A stretch of DNA of 64,000 bases from Culturomica massiliensis (GTDB lineage: Bacteria > Bacteroidota > Bacteroidia > Bacteroidales > Marinifilaceae). Shown here piece by piece: positions 9,295 to 18,542 of the stretch (position 1 is the first letter of the stretch; each line of letters begins with the position of its first letter). The notes beneath the pieces were generated by a model, which made no database searches, had not been told where the DNA came from, and worked only from the letters and a program-made list of their open reading frames with translations. The position numbers and the translations under genes were made by a program. The DNA lies in assembly GCF_900091655.1 (NCBI RefSeq), contig NZ_LT594621.1, positions 2,996,532 to 3,060,531 on the forward strand. Reading direction: 5' to 3'.

Positions 9295-11154
9295 ATGCCT
9301 GATATTATTCAACTTTTACCGGATTCGGTTGCCAACCAGATTGCAGCCGGAGAAGTTGTACAACGTCCGGCCTCCGTCGTAAAGGAACTGATGGAGAACG
9401 CCATTGATGCCGGTGCCGATCAGGTCCGGATCGTATTGAAAAATGTAGGTAAGGCTCTCATACAGATCATCGATAACGGTAAGGGCATGTCTCCGACAGA
9501 TGCCCGGATGGCTTTTGAAAGACATGCCACCTCTAAGATATCCTGTGCTCAGGATTTATTCAACATTCATACCCTGGGATTTCGGGGAGAAGCATTACCG
9601 TCCATTGCTTCCGTCGCCGACGTTGAAGTAAAAACCCGACGGGCAGAAGATGAACTCGGCACCTTCCTGTCTATATCCGGTTCTGAATTGAAACAACAGG
9701 AAGCCATCAACACCCCGAAAGGGACCAATATTTGTGTTAAAAATCTCTTTTTCAACATTCCTGCCCGCAGAAAATTTCTGAAATCGGATACGACGGAGCT
9801 ACGGAATATCATCAATGAATTCCTACGGGTAGCACTCACCAATCCCGGTATCAGTTTTACCCTCGAAAACAACGGCAACGAAATCTACAACCTGCCGGTG
9901 TCCGGTATGCGCCAGCGGATAGTCAATGTGTTCGGGAAAAACATCAATAGCAAATTACTGAGCATCGAATGTAAAACCAGTCTGGTTTCCATTCAGGGGT
10001 TCATTTGCAGCCCGGAACACTCCAAAAAAACTTACGGAGAACAGTATTTTTTCGTAAACAACCGTTTTATGAAGCACAACTTCTTCCACAAAGCGGTTAT
10101 GGAAGCTTATTCGGGTCTGATCGGTGCAGAAACGATACCGTCCTATTTCCTCTATTTCACAGTCGACCCGGCATCTATCGATGTCAATATACATCCGACC
10201 AAAACAGAAATCAAGTTTCAGAATGAAACGGACTTCTTCCAGATACTGATGGCCGGAGTCAAAGAAGCATTGGGAAAATTCAACATCACTCCTCCTTTGG
10301 ATTTCGACACGGAAGGAGCCATTGATTACACTCCGCAAGCACCTGTTTCTTCAACAACTCCTTACGTACCCAAGGTAAATTACAAATCGGGATACAATCC
10401 TTTCAATTACAAATCCGGAATCAGCATCGAGGAATCGGATTTCGAAAAGAAGAGTGCCGGCAACACACCTGCATTTCCCAAGGATAAAGTTCCGGCGAAT
10501 TGGGAATCCTTATTCGAAGGTCTACAACATAAAGAAGAAGCTCAACAGACAACCATTGCCGGCCTGTCCGAACCCGAAAAAAAATCTTCCGTTCCTTCCT
10601 CATTCGTACAGATGAAAGGACGTTATATTGTCACTCCGGTACATTCCGGCCTGATGTTTATCGATCAGAAAAGAGCACACGAACGTATCCTTTTCGAACA
10701 ATATACCCATACTCTGGCATCCCAGAAAACAGCGGGACAGAAAAACCTCTTTCCGGAAACACTCGAACTCTGCGCCGACGATTTCGAACTTATCCGGGAC
10801 ATCAAGGAAGATCTGGAGTATTTGGGCTTCGAATTAGGAGAATTCGGGAAAAACTGTTATGCCATATATGCCACTCCTTCCGATTTATCCTGTTCACATG
10901 CCCGGGATATCCTTATGCAACTGATCGAACATTATAAAAATACCGAAGGGGACATCAAGCAAAAAATGAAAGAGCACGTTGCCCTGTCTTTAGCGAAAGC
11001 GGCAGCCATCCCATACAATACAACACTAAGCCGGGAAGAGATGAGCGATATGCTGGACAACCTGTTCGCCTGTCAGCATCACAATTATACCCCCGATGGA
11101 AAGACGATCATATACATCCTCAATTCCGAAGACGTAAATACCTGGTTCAAATAG
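9295..11154 (+). CDS. mutL: DNA mismatch repair protein MutL
   Basis: 619 residues. The N-terminal GHKL ATPase shows ENAIDAGADQ, DNGKGM, and RGEALPSIASVADV, followed by the transducer domain to about residue 330. A poorly conserved linker (about 340-440) leads to the C-terminal dimerisation domain. The usual endonuclease motif DQHA(x2)E(x4)E reads DQKRAHERILFE at residues 457-468, so two conserved positions are changed. No clear C(P/A)HGRP is seen near the end. It couples MutS recognition to strand removal. Whether this copy nicks DNA itself is uncertain. Confidence 0.95.
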   Translation: MPDIIQLLPDSVANQIAAGEVVQRPASVVKELMENAIDAGADQVRIVLKNVGKALIQIIDNGKGMSPTDARMAFERHATSKISCAQDLFNIHTLGFRGEALPSIASVADVEVKTRRAEDELGTFLSISGSELKQQEAINTPKGTNICVKNLFFNIPARRKFLKSDTTELRNIINEFLRVALTNPGISFTLENNGNEIYNLPVSGMRQRIVNVFGKNINSKLLSIECKTSLVSIQGFICSPEHSKKTYGEQYFFVNNRFMKHNFFHKAVMEAYSGLIGAETIPSYFLYFTVDPASIDVNIHPTKTEIKFQNETDFFQILMAGVKEALGKFNITPPLDFDTEGAIDYTPQAPVSSTTPYVPKVNYKSGYNPFNYKSGISIEESDFEKKSAGNTPAFPKDKVPANWESLFEGLQHKEEAQQTTIAGLSEPEKKSSVPSSFVQMKGRYIVTPVHSGLMFIDQKRAHERILFEQYTHTLASQKTAGQKNLFPETLELCADDFELIRDIKEDLEYLGFELGEFGKNCYAIYATPSDLSCSHARDILMQLIEHYKNTEGDIKQKMKEHVALSLAKAAAIPYNTTLSREEMSDMLDNLFACQHHNYTPDGKTIIYILNSEDVNTWFK

Positions 11155-11190
11155 AGCAACGAAAAGGCGTCAGAACTCAAAACACACAAC

Positions 11191-12114
11191 ATGGCAGTCT
11201 CGATAAACAATGTCTCTAAATATTACGGCAGGCAAAAAGCCCTCAACAACATCAGCTTCACGCTCAATAGCGGTGAAATATGCGGCTTTCTGGGACCTAA
11301 CGGAGCCGGGAAATCAACCCTGATGAAAATCATTACCGGTTATCTGGACGAGTACGAGGGAGACATTATCGTCAATGGAAAAAACCTCCGGCAATATCCG
11401 CTGGAAGTGAAAGCGGCCACCGGTTATTTACCGGAGCACAATCCGCTCTACCCGGATATGTATATCACCGAATACCTATTGCACGTTACCCGCCTGTATC
11501 ATACCCCCAACGCCATGCAACGGGTAAACGAAATTATGGAAATGACAGGACTGCTTCCGGAGAAAAACAAAAAAATAGGGCAACTCTCGAAAGGCTACCG
11601 GCAACGGACCGGTTTGGCCCAGGCACTTATCCACGAGCCGGATTTATTGATTCTCGACGAGCCGATGACAGGACTCGACCCCAATCAACTGGAAGAAATA
11701 CGGGATTTGATCATCCGGATCGGAAAAAACAAAACCGTTTTGCTTTCCACTCACATTATGCAGGAGGTAGAAGCCATTTGCGACCGCATTCTGGTCATCG
11801 ATAAAGGCAACCTTATCGCCGATAAGCCGAAAAGTGTATTTCATCATACCGGCTCCGGGGGTATGGTGTTAAAAGTCAGCTTCGCACCCGGTAACCCGAC
11901 TGACTGGCTATCAGAAATAAAAGGGATTTCCCAAATAAAACGGGACGGAAATGATTCATTTCGTTTGCTTTCACTCCCCGGGCACGATCCCCGCATTGCT
12001 TTATTTGAAGCCGCCGCCGGCCACCATTGTCCGATCATCGAACTAAGAGAAGAATCCAACCTGGAAGATGTCTTCAAAGAATTAACCGGAAAAAACAACT
12101 CACTTCACACGTAA
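11191..12114 (+). CDS. gldA: ABC transporter ATP-binding protein, GldA-like
   Basis: 307 residues. A complete ABC ATPase has Walker A GPNGAGKST (residues 35-43), signature LSKGYRQRTG and Walker B LLILDEP, plus a C-terminal extension of about 80 residues. The overall sequence fits GldA, the ATPase associated with gliding in Flavobacterium, which is also present in non-gliding Bacteroidales. No GldF/GldG permease gene is adjacent, so the partner must be elsewhere. The 3' end overlaps the convergent radical SAM gene by 15 bases. Confidence 0.8.
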   Translation: MAVSINNVSKYYGRQKALNNISFTLNSGEICGFLGPNGAGKSTLMKIITGYLDEYEGDIIVNGKNLRQYPLEVKAATGYLPEHNPLYPDMYITEYLLHVTRLYHTPNAMQRVNEIMEMTGLLPEKNKKIGQLSKGYRQRTGLAQALIHEPDLLILDEPMTGLDPNQLEEIRDLIIRIGKNKTVLLSTHIMQEVEAICDRILVIDKGNLIADKPKSVFHHTGSGGMVLKVSFAPGNPTDWLSEIKGISQIKRDGNDSFRLLSLPGHDPRIALFEAAAGHHCPIIELREESNLEDVFKELTGKNNSLHT

Positions 12115-12996
12115 ATTCATTCCTGCTCTGATCGTATCGATTTTAAAATCGAAAACACTCCGCATTTCTCCGGCCATACAGAATCCGCACCGGTCACAAA
12201 CGCCGGCTGTTTTTCCGGTACACTCCGCAAGACGGGTACCGTCGGGCAAAATAAAATTAGTCACCCAACATTGTTTCCTGAATTTATTGTGCGCCATCAA
12301 GCGCAATCCGGAAACAGAATTCATAATCGGATAACCGGCTTTTTTCATCCGGATAAGCTCATTAACCACTTCCCCACGGACTCCCCAATTGACAAAAAGT
12401 TCCTCCGTTCCCGGAAAAGGAGTATGAAAATTAAAAGAAATCGATTTTATATGCGGATTATCCCTGACAAATTCGATCGTTTCCACAACGGAAGGATGAT
12501 TCAGCCGGTTGACGACCATATTCACGCTTACGGCAGAATGTCCGCATTCCGCAATATTTTTTACCAGACGCTCAAACGTGCCTTTTCCCCGTATTTCATC
12601 ATGATACTTCCCCAACCCGTCCAGACTCACCCAGATCGAATCCGCTTCACATCCCTTGAAAGGCAATTGCGCATTCGTCGTTACAGTCGTTGAAAAAAAG
12701 CCGATTTGCTTCGCCAGACGTATCAGGTCATTGATATTCTTTTCTCCATCTTCCCAAAGCATAGGCTCTCCACCTTCAAAATCGACAAAGCGGGAACCCA
12801 AACCATAGGCATATTCCAATTCTTCACGAATCTGCTCATAGGTTTTGATCTTCGGGTTTTCTTTGCGGTATATATTACAATGCCGACACGCCAGATTACA
12901 CTTTTCAGAAATAAAAAGAACCGTTTGTAAAGGCTGCTTTCTCCCGAAAAACTTTGCCTTAAAAAACCAGGAAAAAAGATATAATAATCGCCCCAT
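12100..12996 (-). CDS. Radical SAM protein with C-terminal cysteine cluster
   Basis: 298 residues. The radical SAM Fe-S motif is C33-x3-C37-x2-C40 (CNLACRHC), followed by the SAM-binding FEGGEP motif. The C-terminus carries further cysteines (C-x7-C-x2-C-x2-C pattern near 260-275), as in SPASM-like domains that bind a second Fe-S cluster. Such proteins modify peptides, other proteins or small molecules; no substrate peptide gene is visible nearby. It is 15 bases downstream of the menA-like gene and likely co-transcribed with it. Confidence 0.85.
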   Translation of the reverse strand: MGRLLYLFSWFFKAKFFGRKQPLQTVLFISEKCNLACRHCNIYRKENPKIKTYEQIREELEYAYGLGSRFVDFEGGEPMLWEDGEKNINDLIRLAKQIGFFSTTVTTNAQLPFKGCEADSIWVSLDGLGKYHDEIRGKGTFERLVKNIAECGHSAVSVNMVVNRLNHPSVVETIEFVRDNPHIKSISFNFHTPFPGTEELFVNWGVRGEVVNELIRMKKAGYPIMNSVSGLRLMAHNKFRKQCWVTNFILPDGTRLAECTGKTAGVCDRCGFCMAGEMRSVFDFKIDTIRAGMNLRVK

Positions 12997-13011
12997 ACCG
13001 CTAAATTTTAA

Positions 13012-14013
13012 TCACAACCGAATCAAACCAATCACAATAATAATCAAACAAAAGAAAGAAAGCAAATTACGTGCCAGGTACCAACGAATCATAAACCACC
13101 CGATACCTGCACCTTCGATACGTTGCCAACCCGTCATCGGTCCCATCCAAAATGCCGGTTGAAATGTCTTTTTCGGATAACGGATATACTCAACCATCAG
13201 ATAAAACAAACCTCCTGCCATCGGTAAAGTCAACAATACGATATAATACAGCGGAACAAGATAACCGGCCCACACACCATATACAACGATCCCGAAAGGA
13301 ACAAACAACATGAGTCCCAAAACCACAAGCATCGCCTGTCTATTATTGAGTAATACCGCCAGTGTCATCTTTCCCACCTTTTTATCCGGCTCGAAATCCA
13401 TAATAGAATGCGTATACAGGATATTAGCGACCAACATACCCACAGGAATTGAAATAAACCATACAGAAGCATCCAGGTGTCCGCAAGCGGCATAATAAAC
13501 CCCGGTCATCAACAAAGGCCCGAACATAAAACCGACTTGCAATTCGCCGAATCCCCGGTAACTCAACCGGACAGGATCACCGGAATAAGAAACTCCCAAC
13601 AAAGCTGTAATCAAGGCGATATATAATATCGTTTCCCCTCTTTTAAAAAAAATGATCCCTCCGATGACAAATGCAACTCCTCCGAAAACCAGGCAGGCAT
13701 ACAGCAACTGCCGCATGGTTACAGCCCCGGAAGTGATATAAGAGCATTTGGCAATCCTGGAGCGGATCCCCTCTCCGGCCAGTTTATCCCGGAACTCACT
13801 TCCCTTCTTCCGGTAATCGAAATAATCGTCGAACAAATTCATTCCCAAATGCCCGACAGCACACCCGAATACAGCCAGAATAGCGTATGTCCAGGCAAAT
13901 CCCTCCTGGCCCAATGCCATACATACCGCCAATATTGCCGGCAGCATACTCTGCGGCAAAGAATTCCAACGTGCATTGCGACACCAAAAAAGTATAATAT
14001 TTCTTTTTTTCAT
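13012..14013 (-). CDS. menA: UbiA-family prenyltransferase, MenA-like
   Basis: Membrane prenyltransferase, probably 1,4-dihydroxy-2-naphthoate polyprenyltransferase of menaquinone synthesis. The first Asp-rich motif is NLFDDYFDYR and the second is DFEPDKKVGKMT, both typical of UbiA enzymes, in a chain with about eight hydrophobic helices. The frame is open to 14082, but I chose the ATG at 14013 because MKKRNIILFW begins the homologous part and the 23 upstream residues look non-family. The menA assignment is by family likeness; other UbiA enzymes are possible. Confidence 0.8.
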   Translation of the reverse strand: MKKRNIILFWCRNARWNSLPQSMLPAILAVCMALGQEGFAWTYAILAVFGCAVGHLGMNLFDDYFDYRKKGSEFRDKLAGEGIRSRIAKCSYITSGAVTMRQLLYACLVFGGVAFVIGGIIFFKRGETILYIALITALLGVSYSGDPVRLSYRGFGELQVGFMFGPLLMTGVYYAACGHLDASVWFISIPVGMLVANILYTHSIMDFEPDKKVGKMTLAVLLNNRQAMLVVLGLMLFVPFGIVVYGVWAGYLVPLYYIVLLTLPMAGGLFYLMVEYIRYPKKTFQPAFWMGPMTGWQRIEGAGIGWFMIRWYLARNLLSFFCLIIIVIGLIRL

Positions 14014-14155
14014 AAGTTCATTATAACTGTTTATCGTTATTTTACAACAGTCAGAAAATACATTATCCGGCCGAAGTTTCACACCCCACGGATGAATGTC
14101 CGCCCTACCTGTTGAATATAGAATAATTAAATGTCGTCAGTCAAAATTCGTATAT

Positions 14156-15508
14156 CTATTCCGCTGTTAATTGCGGCAAAATTCCCATCAACCGGCTTCC
14201 GGAAGGCAAAGGCATTCCCACCCGCACAATTTTACCCTGTGGGTCCAGAAGAACGGCATACGGCAGTCTTTGAGCCCGGTAGTAATCCAATATAAAAGGA
14301 GAATTCTCAAGATACCATTGTATCCCTGCCGGCTGTTCTTCCGCCAGCCAGGATTCCCACTGTCCCCGGTCTGTATCACAAGATACAGCGACAAATTGTA
14401 TATTTTTAGTTTTAAAACGGACACTTAATTCTTTCAAGTAAGCCAGTTCCCTTGCAGAAAAATCACAATCCGTTTCCCAAAACAAAAGATAAGTATATTT
14501 CCCCGTCAGAGCATCCGGCTGTATTCTCACAGAATCCCGACTGCCCGCATACATCGCGGGCGCTGCTTTTCCCGGCTGTATTCTTTCCCACATCGCACAC
14601 AAATGCCTGAAACCTGACCGCAAAGCCTCATCTTTTACACGCTTATTATAAAACGGCATAAGCCGGTTTAAACTATCGATACCGGCTTTTTCAACGTAGC
14701 CCGTAATCATACGATCGACAACAAACTCTGTAACGGCCGGATGATGCAACGCCGTATCTACAAATTGCAATGCCCGCTTCAAACGCTCAAATGTATCCGC
14801 TCCGGCTGAAATTCCCTGTACCTCTATCCACCCCGACAATGCTTCCCGGTAGATCGTAAAATCCAACCACTTTTCATCTTCCGTTATCAGATTTCTCACA
14901 TAATCTTTGTAAAAACCGGAAGGCTCATACCCTTCTGCATGTTGCCCGGGATAAGTTCCCAGAGAAGCAAAAACGGTATACTTCAGCTTTTCCTTTGCAA
15001 AAGATACAAAGTCCGGAGGCAATGCCAGCGAATCAAGAATACGTATTCCTTCTTTCAACTCCGCTTCCCGCTCCGCAATAAAAACTTTTTCATCCTGCCG
15101 GTAATCGGTTTTAATAGCCGTAGAAAAAATATCTCCGTTCAGTACCTCGTTTTCCAAAGCACCGTCTCCTGTAAATTCTGCACCTAAAGCAGAAGGAGTC
15201 AAATTAACATAAACATCAAAACTTTTTTTCGGTTGAACATACAACAACAAACGGTATTTTCCGCATTCCAGCATTCCGTCCTGCGGCTTATCCAGACCTT
15301 CCGGATAAAAAGAAACAAAACCCAACGAATCGGGTATCAGTTCAAATGACTCCCCTCCCACCGTCAAAACAGGATGCATTCCTTCGGTAATTCCGTCCAA
15401 TTGAAAATTTATTACCGTATTCCTCGTCTCTCCACACGCTCCCATCAGTATTCCTCCGAATAAAGAAATACAACACCACTTAACAATATAACAAAACCTT
15501 CTGTTCAT
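14156..15508 (-). CDS. Thioredoxin-like (TlpA/DUF5106-type) lipoprotein
   Basis: About 450 residues from the ATG at 15508; the frame is open further upstream, but this start gives a clean lipoprotein signal (hydrophobic stretch ending LMGAC). Like many Bacteroidales proteins it has an N-terminal beta-rich domain, a helical middle and a C-terminal thioredoxin-like fold. The redox site position reads WETDCDFS, so only the first cysteine of CxxC remains. It probably sits in the periplasmic face of a membrane. Function may be redox sensing or peroxiredoxin-like rather than disulfide reduction. Confidence 0.75.
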   Translation of the reverse strand: MNRRFCYIVKWCCISLFGGILMGACGETRNTVINFQLDGITEGMHPVLTVGGESFELIPDSLGFVSFYPEGLDKPQDGMLECGKYRLLLYVQPKKSFDVYVNLTPSALGAEFTGDGALENEVLNGDIFSTAIKTDYRQDEKVFIAEREAELKEGIRILDSLALPPDFVSFAKEKLKYTVFASLGTYPGQHAEGYEPSGFYKDYVRNLITEDEKWLDFTIYREALSGWIEVQGISAGADTFERLKRALQFVDTALHHPAVTEFVVDRMITGYVEKAGIDSLNRLMPFYNKRVKDEALRSGFRHLCAMWERIQPGKAAPAMYAGSRDSVRIQPDALTGKYTYLLFWETDCDFSARELAYLKELSVRFKTKNIQFVAVSCDTDRGQWESWLAEEQPAGIQWYLENSPFILDYYRAQRLPYAVLLDPQGKIVRVGMPLPSGSRLMGILPQLTAE

Positions 15509-15613
15509 CCGATCGGTCTTTATTTTACAGACAAACAAGAAAGAGAGGAAACAGGCGTATCCTCTCTTTTCTGTTTTCAGAATATGAATCATTCAAAGGC
15601 GTTCCCCTTGGAT

Positions 15614-16060
15614 TTACTTACATTCACAACCTTTCAAAGGTATTTTCTCTACCCTCCGTTGATGCCGCCCTCCTTCGAATTCCGTCGTCAGAAAACGGTC
15701 CACAACTTCCCGGGCTTCTTCATAAGCGATAAAACGAGCCGGCAAACCGCATACATTTGCATCATTGTGTAACCGCGCCAACCAGGCAATCTCAACATTC
15801 CAGCATAAAGCACAACGGATTCCCTGGTGCTTATTGGCTGTCATCGAAACTCCGTTACCACTTCCACAAAGTACAATGCCTTTATCGTACTCTCCTTTTT
15901 CTATAGCTACGGACAAAGGATGAACAGTATCCGGATAATCCATACTTTCCGGAGAATATGTACCGAAATCCTTCACCTCATAACCATTTCCCCGAAGATA
16001 TTCCACGAGTCTCTCTTTATATTCAAAACCCGCGTGATCAGAAGCTATCGCAATTTTCAT
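15614..16060 (-). CDS. rpiB: Ribose-5-phosphate isomerase B
   Basis: 148 residues, full length for the RpiB/LacAB family. It opens with IAIASDHAGFEYKE and has the active-site region LCGSGNGVSMTANK and the LARLHNDANV helix. It interconverts ribose-5-phosphate and ribulose-5-phosphate in the pentose phosphate pathway. A short gap separates it from the TlpA-like gene downstream, and a terminator isolates it from rprY upstream. Confidence 0.95.
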   Translation of the reverse strand: MKIAIASDHAGFEYKERLVEYLRGNGYEVKDFGTYSPESMDYPDTVHPLSVAIEKGEYDKGIVLCGSGNGVSMTANKHQGIRCALCWNVEIAWLARLHNDANVCGLPARFIAYEEAREVVDRFLTTEFEGGRHQRRVEKIPLKGCECK

Positions 16061-16153
16061 ACTGATAAAATATTATAATATTTAATATCCCCGGACAATT
16101 TCACATTTTATCATGCCCGGTATTGCAAAGTTAAAGGATTATCTTTTACGAAT

Positions 16154-16187
16154 GCAAAAAAAACGGGTATTCTTACAAATACCCGTC
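16154..16187 (-). terminator. Intrinsic terminator of the rprX-rprY operon
   Basis: Perfect 9-bp stem ACGGGTATT / AATACCCGT with a six-base loop, followed on the - strand by seven T. It lies 17 bases after the rprY stop codon. Confidence 0.88.
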
Positions 16188-16203
16188 CAAAAAATTTATT
16201 GCA

Positions 16204-16893
16204 TCAAAGTATCAACTTATACCCCTTACCGTGTACATTGATAATTTCCACAGAAGGATCTTTTTTCAAATGCTTACGCAGTTTAGTGATATACACATCC
16301 ATACTTCTGGCGTTGAAATAGTTGTCGTCAGCCCAGATGTTTTTCAATGCATAATTTCTTTCCAGTACTTTATTGACATTCTGACACAAAAGTTTCAGCA
16401 ATTCCGACTCTTTCGTCGTCAGTTTTTGTTCTTCTTCCCCATCAAACAAAGTCTGTTTTTTAGAATTGAATGTCAATTTACCGATCTTGAATATTTCTTG
16501 CTCATCTTCCGGTTTCAAACCTGTAGAACGACGCAATACAGCCTCGATCCTCAGCAGCAATTCTTCCATGCTGAACGGTTTACTCATATAATCATCGGCA
16601 CCGATTTTGAAACCTTCCAATACATCTTCCTTCATATTCTTAGCCGTCAGGAAAATAATCGGAATTTCGCTGTTAATTTGTCTGACATCTTTTGCCAATG
16701 TGAAACCGTCACGTTTCGGCATCATCACATCGAATATGCATAAATCAAAAGGCTGATTCAAAAAAGCATCGTAAGCGGCATCGCCGTCCTCACACAAAAT
16801 TGTGTCAAACCCCTTTGCTCTCAAATATTCTTTCAACAGCATTCCCAGGTTTGTATCATCTTCGGCTAATAAAATTTTAATTTTCTCATCCAT
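16204..16893 (-). CDS. rprY: OmpR/PhoB-family response regulator, RprY-like
   Basis: 229 residues. The receiver domain has acidic pocket EDD (11-13), phosphoacceptor Asp55 and switch Lys in MSKPF. A winged-helix DNA-binding domain follows (about 130-229) ending in VHGKGYKL. The sequence fits RprY of Bacteroides, a regulator of membrane and redox functions. The kinase gene lies 41 bases upstream in the same operon. Confidence 0.9.
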   Translation of the reverse strand: MDEKIKILLAEDDTNLGMLLKEYLRAKGFDTILCEDGDAAYDAFLNQPFDLCIFDVMMPKRDGFTLAKDVRQINSEIPIIFLTAKNMKEDVLEGFKIGADDYMSKPFSMEELLLRIEAVLRRSTGLKPEDEQEIFKIGKLTFNSKKQTLFDGEEEQKLTTKESELLKLLCQNVNKVLERNYALKNIWADDNYFNARSMDVYITKLRKHLKKDPSVEIINVHGKGYKLIL

Positions 16894-16934
16894 AGCTATG
16901 TAGTTTTAAATAATTTCTTGAAAAATATACGCTT

Positions 16935-18476
16935 TTAAAAAAATAAAGTTCTCTTTACTTTTTGTTTTTTCGACGTCAAGGGCAAAATAATGTCAAAGCG
17001 ACTTCCTTTATCCAATGCACTCTCGACTTCAATCCGTCCTCCGTGTGCGTCCACAATCTTTTTCACATAAGACAATCCTAATCCGAAACCTTTTACATCA
17101 TGCAAATTACCGGTAGATACCCGATAAAACCGCTCGAAAATAAGCTTCTGTTCCTTCGCTGCAATTCCTATGCCATTATCTATCACGCTGATAATAATTT
17201 CATCGCCCTTATTCCGGGTATATACACTGATCTCCGGCGTCTTGGCACAATACTTGATTGCATTGTCCAGCAAATTCGAAAACACATTGGTAATATGCAC
17301 ATCGTCAGCCACCACCTCATCCCTATCGGCATCCAGATGTCCGAATAACTGTCCTCCCTTATCCTCCACACGCAAACTGAATTTCATTAATAAATTTTCA
17401 ATAACTTCATTCAAATTTACGTTTTTCAACTTCAGTTTCATCCGCGTTTCCGTAAACAAGGCCGTTTGTAACACTTTTTCAACCTGATACGTCAGACGCT
17501 TACTCTCATCCCGGATGATACCGGCAATATGATCGATAGACTCCGGTGTTTGTTGCACCGCCCCGTCCTTCATCATTTGCGCAGCTAAAGATATCGTTGC
17601 GATGGGAGTTTTAAACTCATGAGTCATGTTATTGATAAAATCATTCTTTATGGCCGACAACTTTTTCTGCCGGATGATAACGGCAATACAAAAAATAAAA
17701 CACAACACCAGCAACAAGGTAATGATCAAACTCGGTAACAGCAGAAAAACAGAAGACATCACATCCTGTAAATGTTCCGGAAAAATAAGATATAAACTTG
17801 CCTGGCTCTTATTACCGCCGAAAAACATCTGCTTGTTAAATACGTAATCCGAATGCCGGTTGAAAAAATGCTGCGACATAACGATAAAATGATCGCCTTC
17901 TTTCACGGCAAACTCAAACTGCGATTTTATGCCGTTATTCTTCAAGCGTTCCCGAAGCATACTTTGCAGGTTAAGCCCTTTTATCCGCTCTTCTACCGAA
18001 CGCTCGGGCTCCGTCCACTTTTTCTTCAATACCAATACGTAATCCGTACCCAAACGATCTTTTACAACCTGCCTGTATTTTTGCAAAGAAGTAATTAATC
18101 CTGAATTCTTCTGTTTCAGGAATTCATTTTCGTTGTCGTTTTCATTCTCATTGTCCAGCAGATTCAAAGCAGGACTGACCACCATATCCACCTGGTCTTT
18201 CAATGGCTCTTCGTGTTCTCCGTCCACATAAACGGATTTATTCCCAACCTCTGTTTCCTGCAACTTTTCCGTCCCCTTTTTAATCTCATTCAAATTGTCT
18301 CTTTCTTCAATACAAGCAACCACCTCATCCAAAGAACGGTTCACGGCATAATCGAACTGCGCTTTCTTTAACTTAAAAGCCGTTTGAAAATACCGGGCCT
18401 GCATAATAATCAACCCTACCAATGCCAATCCGAGCACCACCCCTAAAACAATAATCTGCTTTTTTTTCATACCCAC
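16935..18476 (-). CDS. rprX: Sensor histidine kinase, RprX-like
   Basis: 513 residues. Transmembrane helix 1 is at about 8-27 and helix 2 at about 242-269, flanking a periplasmic sensor domain. The phosphorylated His286 lies in NNMTHEFKTP, and the ATPase boxes NLLDNAIKYC, DNGIGI and GFGLGLSYV follow. The sensor domain contains a short acidic repeat of Asn-Glu pairs near residues 109-118. It is the first gene of the rprX-rprY operon. The initiating MGMKKK offers two close ATG choices. Confidence 0.9.
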   Translation of the reverse strand: MGMKKKQIIVLGVVLGLALVGLIIMQARYFQTAFKLKKAQFDYAVNRSLDEVVACIEERDNLNEIKKGTEKLQETEVGNKSVYVDGEHEEPLKDQVDMVVSPALNLLDNENENDNENEFLKQKNSGLITSLQKYRQVVKDRLGTDYVLVLKKKWTEPERSVEERIKGLNLQSMLRERLKNNGIKSQFEFAVKEGDHFIVMSQHFFNRHSDYVFNKQMFFGGNKSQASLYLIFPEHLQDVMSSVFLLLPSLIITLLLVLCFIFCIAVIIRQKKLSAIKNDFINNMTHEFKTPIATISLAAQMMKDGAVQQTPESIDHIAGIIRDESKRLTYQVEKVLQTALFTETRMKLKLKNVNLNEVIENLLMKFSLRVEDKGGQLFGHLDADRDEVVADDVHITNVFSNLLDNAIKYCAKTPEISVYTRNKGDEIIISVIDNGIGIAAKEQKLIFERFYRVSTGNLHDVKGFGLGLSYVKKIVDAHGGRIEVESALDKGSRFDIILPLTSKKQKVKRTLFF

Positions 18477-18542
18477 CTTAATTTTTTAATTTCAATCCAC
18501 ACCTGTTGAACAAATCCACATGTCATTTTCATACCCTTTCCA

